Source: Pseudooctadecabacter sp. (lineage in GTDB: Bacteria > Pseudomonadota > Alphaproteobacteria > Rhodobacterales > Rhodobacteraceae). From it: a stretch of 6,986 bases of DNA. Where the stretch lies: NCBI GenBank assembly GCA_020628265.1, contig JAHDFG010000082.1:1492-8477 (forward strand), read 5' to 3'. This document shows, piece after piece, positions 6,539 to 6,986 of this stretch. The notes under the pieces are model-generated. The model ran no database searches, had not been told where the DNA came from, and worked only from the letters and a program-made list of their open reading frames with translations. How positions within the stretch are numbered: position 1 is the stretch's first letter; every line of letters begins with the position of its first letter. Both the position numbers and the translations under genes were made by a program.

Positions 6539-6567
6539 ATATGGGCGCGGTACGCGTCCCGTTCAAG
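6539..6567 (-). promoter_or_regulatory. Candidate sigma-32 (heat-shock) promoter of rpoH
   Basis: On the minus strand, CTTGAA (6567-6562), a 16-bp spacer, then CCCATAT (6545-6539). This agrees with the sigma-32 consensus CTTGAA, 13-17 bp, CCCATnT. Transcription would start near 6532, giving a leader of about 48 bases. It implies that RpoH drives its own gene, as described for Caulobacter rpoH. No equally good sigma-70 promoter is visible in the 230-bp gap. Confidence 0.6.
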
Positions 6568-6595
6568 ACTGATCGGTTCAGTTTTCATAAGTTCA
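6561..6595. repeat. Three GTTCA direct repeats at exact 15-bp spacing
   Basis: GTTCA begins at 6561, 6576 and 6591. The first copy forms part of the -35 element of the candidate rpoH promoter (read as TGAAC on the minus strand). Copies one and three extend to GTTCAA. This may be an operator array or coincidence in AT-richer promoter DNA. Confidence 0.4.
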
Positions 6596-6634
6596 AACTA
6601 AGAAACCCTTAACGAGGTTCCCAGACCTGTTTCC

Positions 6635-6648
6635 GTGCGCTCACGCAC
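6635..6648. repeat. Short inverted repeat between the pseudouridine synthase gene and rpoH
   Basis: GTGCG (6635-6639), loop CTCA, CGCAC (6644-6648). No U-run follows on either strand. It could be part of a rho-dependent 3' end of the upstream transcript, or nothing. Confidence 0.3.
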
Positions 6649-6693
6649 ATGGGACGTGAAAAGGCCAATTGTTACACTTATTTTGCGGGGCCC

Positions 6694-6715
6694 ACCAAAA
6701 TTCCGGAATTTTGGT
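6694..6715. repeat. 22-bp perfect palindrome at the end of the RluA-family gene
   Basis: The left half ACCAAAATTCC (6694-6704) is followed directly by its reverse complement GGAATTTTGGT (6705-6715). Outside it, GGGG (6687-6690) can pair with CCCC (6718-6721) across a small internal loop. The last base belongs to the TGA stop of the pseudouridine synthase gene. As RNA it can fold as a 9-bp stem with a CCGG loop. There is no U-run after it on either strand. Confidence 0.85.
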
Positions 6716-6986
6716 CACCCCCCAAGGGCTGCGATCAAGGCCAACATGTCTTCGGGCATTGGCGCCTCGAACCGGATCATCTCGCCAGATACCGGATGCT
6801 CAAAACCCAAAGTAGCAGCGTGGAGGGCCTGACGCGGAAACGCCAATGCGGCAGCGCGACCGGCCTCTCCGACCGCTTTTTCAGACAATTTCCTGCGCCC
6901 GCCATAGGTCGGGTCACCGATAAGACTGTGACCTGCATGGGCAAGATGCACGCGGATTTGATGGGTGCGGCCGGTCTCCAGCCAGC
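6715..6986 (-). CDS. RluA-family 23S rRNA pseudouridine synthase (3' end; 5' part beyond window)
   Basis: This is the C-terminal 90 or so residues of a pseudouridine synthase that isomerises uridines in rRNA. The frame is open to the window edge. Read from the edge, it gives WLETGRTHQIRVHLAHAGHSLIGDPTYGG, the conserved C-terminal core of the RluA/RluC/RluD family, followed by the family's usual RQALHAATLGFEHPVSGE segment (ALHA and HP). The catalytic-aspartate motif (HRLDxxTSG) and any S4 domain lie outside the window, so RluD cannot be separated from RluC. A GTG at 6951 is internal. The gene ends in a 22-bp palindrome and lies 230 bp upstream of rpoH. Confidence 0.93.
   Translation of the reverse strand, partial: WLETGRTHQIRVHLAHAGHSLIGDPTYGGRRKLSEKAVGEAGRAAALAFPRQALHAATLGFEHPVSGEMIRFEAPMPEDMLALIAALGG

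Noticed and set aside
6601..6625. GGAAC followed 17 bases later by AGTT upstream of rpoH, resembling an EcfG promoter
   Set aside because: The -10 does not match CGTT, and the PhyR-EcfG general stress response is generally absent from Rhodobacterales, so the match is likely chance.

Overview
This window looks like an ordinary stretch of chromosome from an alphaproteobacterium, most likely of the order Rhodobacterales (Roseobacter group). That placement is inferred from high GC (roughly 60%), tight gene packing, several TTG/GTG starts, an alphaproteobacterial-type RpoH next to an RluA-family pseudouridine synthase, and a DUF4389 membrane protein. No mobile element, CRISPR array, tRNA or rRNA is visible.

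Layout. Bases 1-3346 are read on the plus strand: the 3' end of an ATP-dependent DNA ligase (PP_1105 / cisplatin damage response type), an amidohydrolase-family TIM-barrel protein whose start overlaps the ligase stop, and, after a 94-bp gap, a complete M3-family oligoendopeptidase F. Bases 3351-6986 are read on the minus strand. Listed in their direction of transcription they are: the 3' end of an RluA-family 23S rRNA pseudouridine synthase (from 6986), the heat-shock sigma factor RpoH, a Gfo/Idh/MocA oxidoreductase, a DUF4389 membrane protein, and a TolB-like beta-propeller protein. The peptidase and propeller genes converge tail to tail with only 4 bp between their stop codons.

The best-supported regulation is around rpoH. 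It has a strong Shine-Dalgarno sequence, a good match to a sigma-32 promoter (CTTGAA, 16 bp, CCCATAT) that suggests autoregulation, three GTTCA words spaced exactly 15 bp apart that run into the -35 element, a small 5' UTR hairpin, and a textbook intrinsic terminator (13-bp stem, GGAA loop, U-run) after the stop. A 22-bp perfect palindrome overlaps the stop codon of the upstream pseudouridine synthase gene.

Functionally the genes are a housekeeping mix: DNA repair, peptide turnover, heat-shock transcription and rRNA modification, plus a three-gene cassette (oxidoreductase, DUF4389, propeller) that is probably one transcript but has no known shared pathway. I do not see a convincing undescribed system. 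The items worth a second look are small regulatory structures and the replacement of the usual ligase-operon partner downstream of the ligase.
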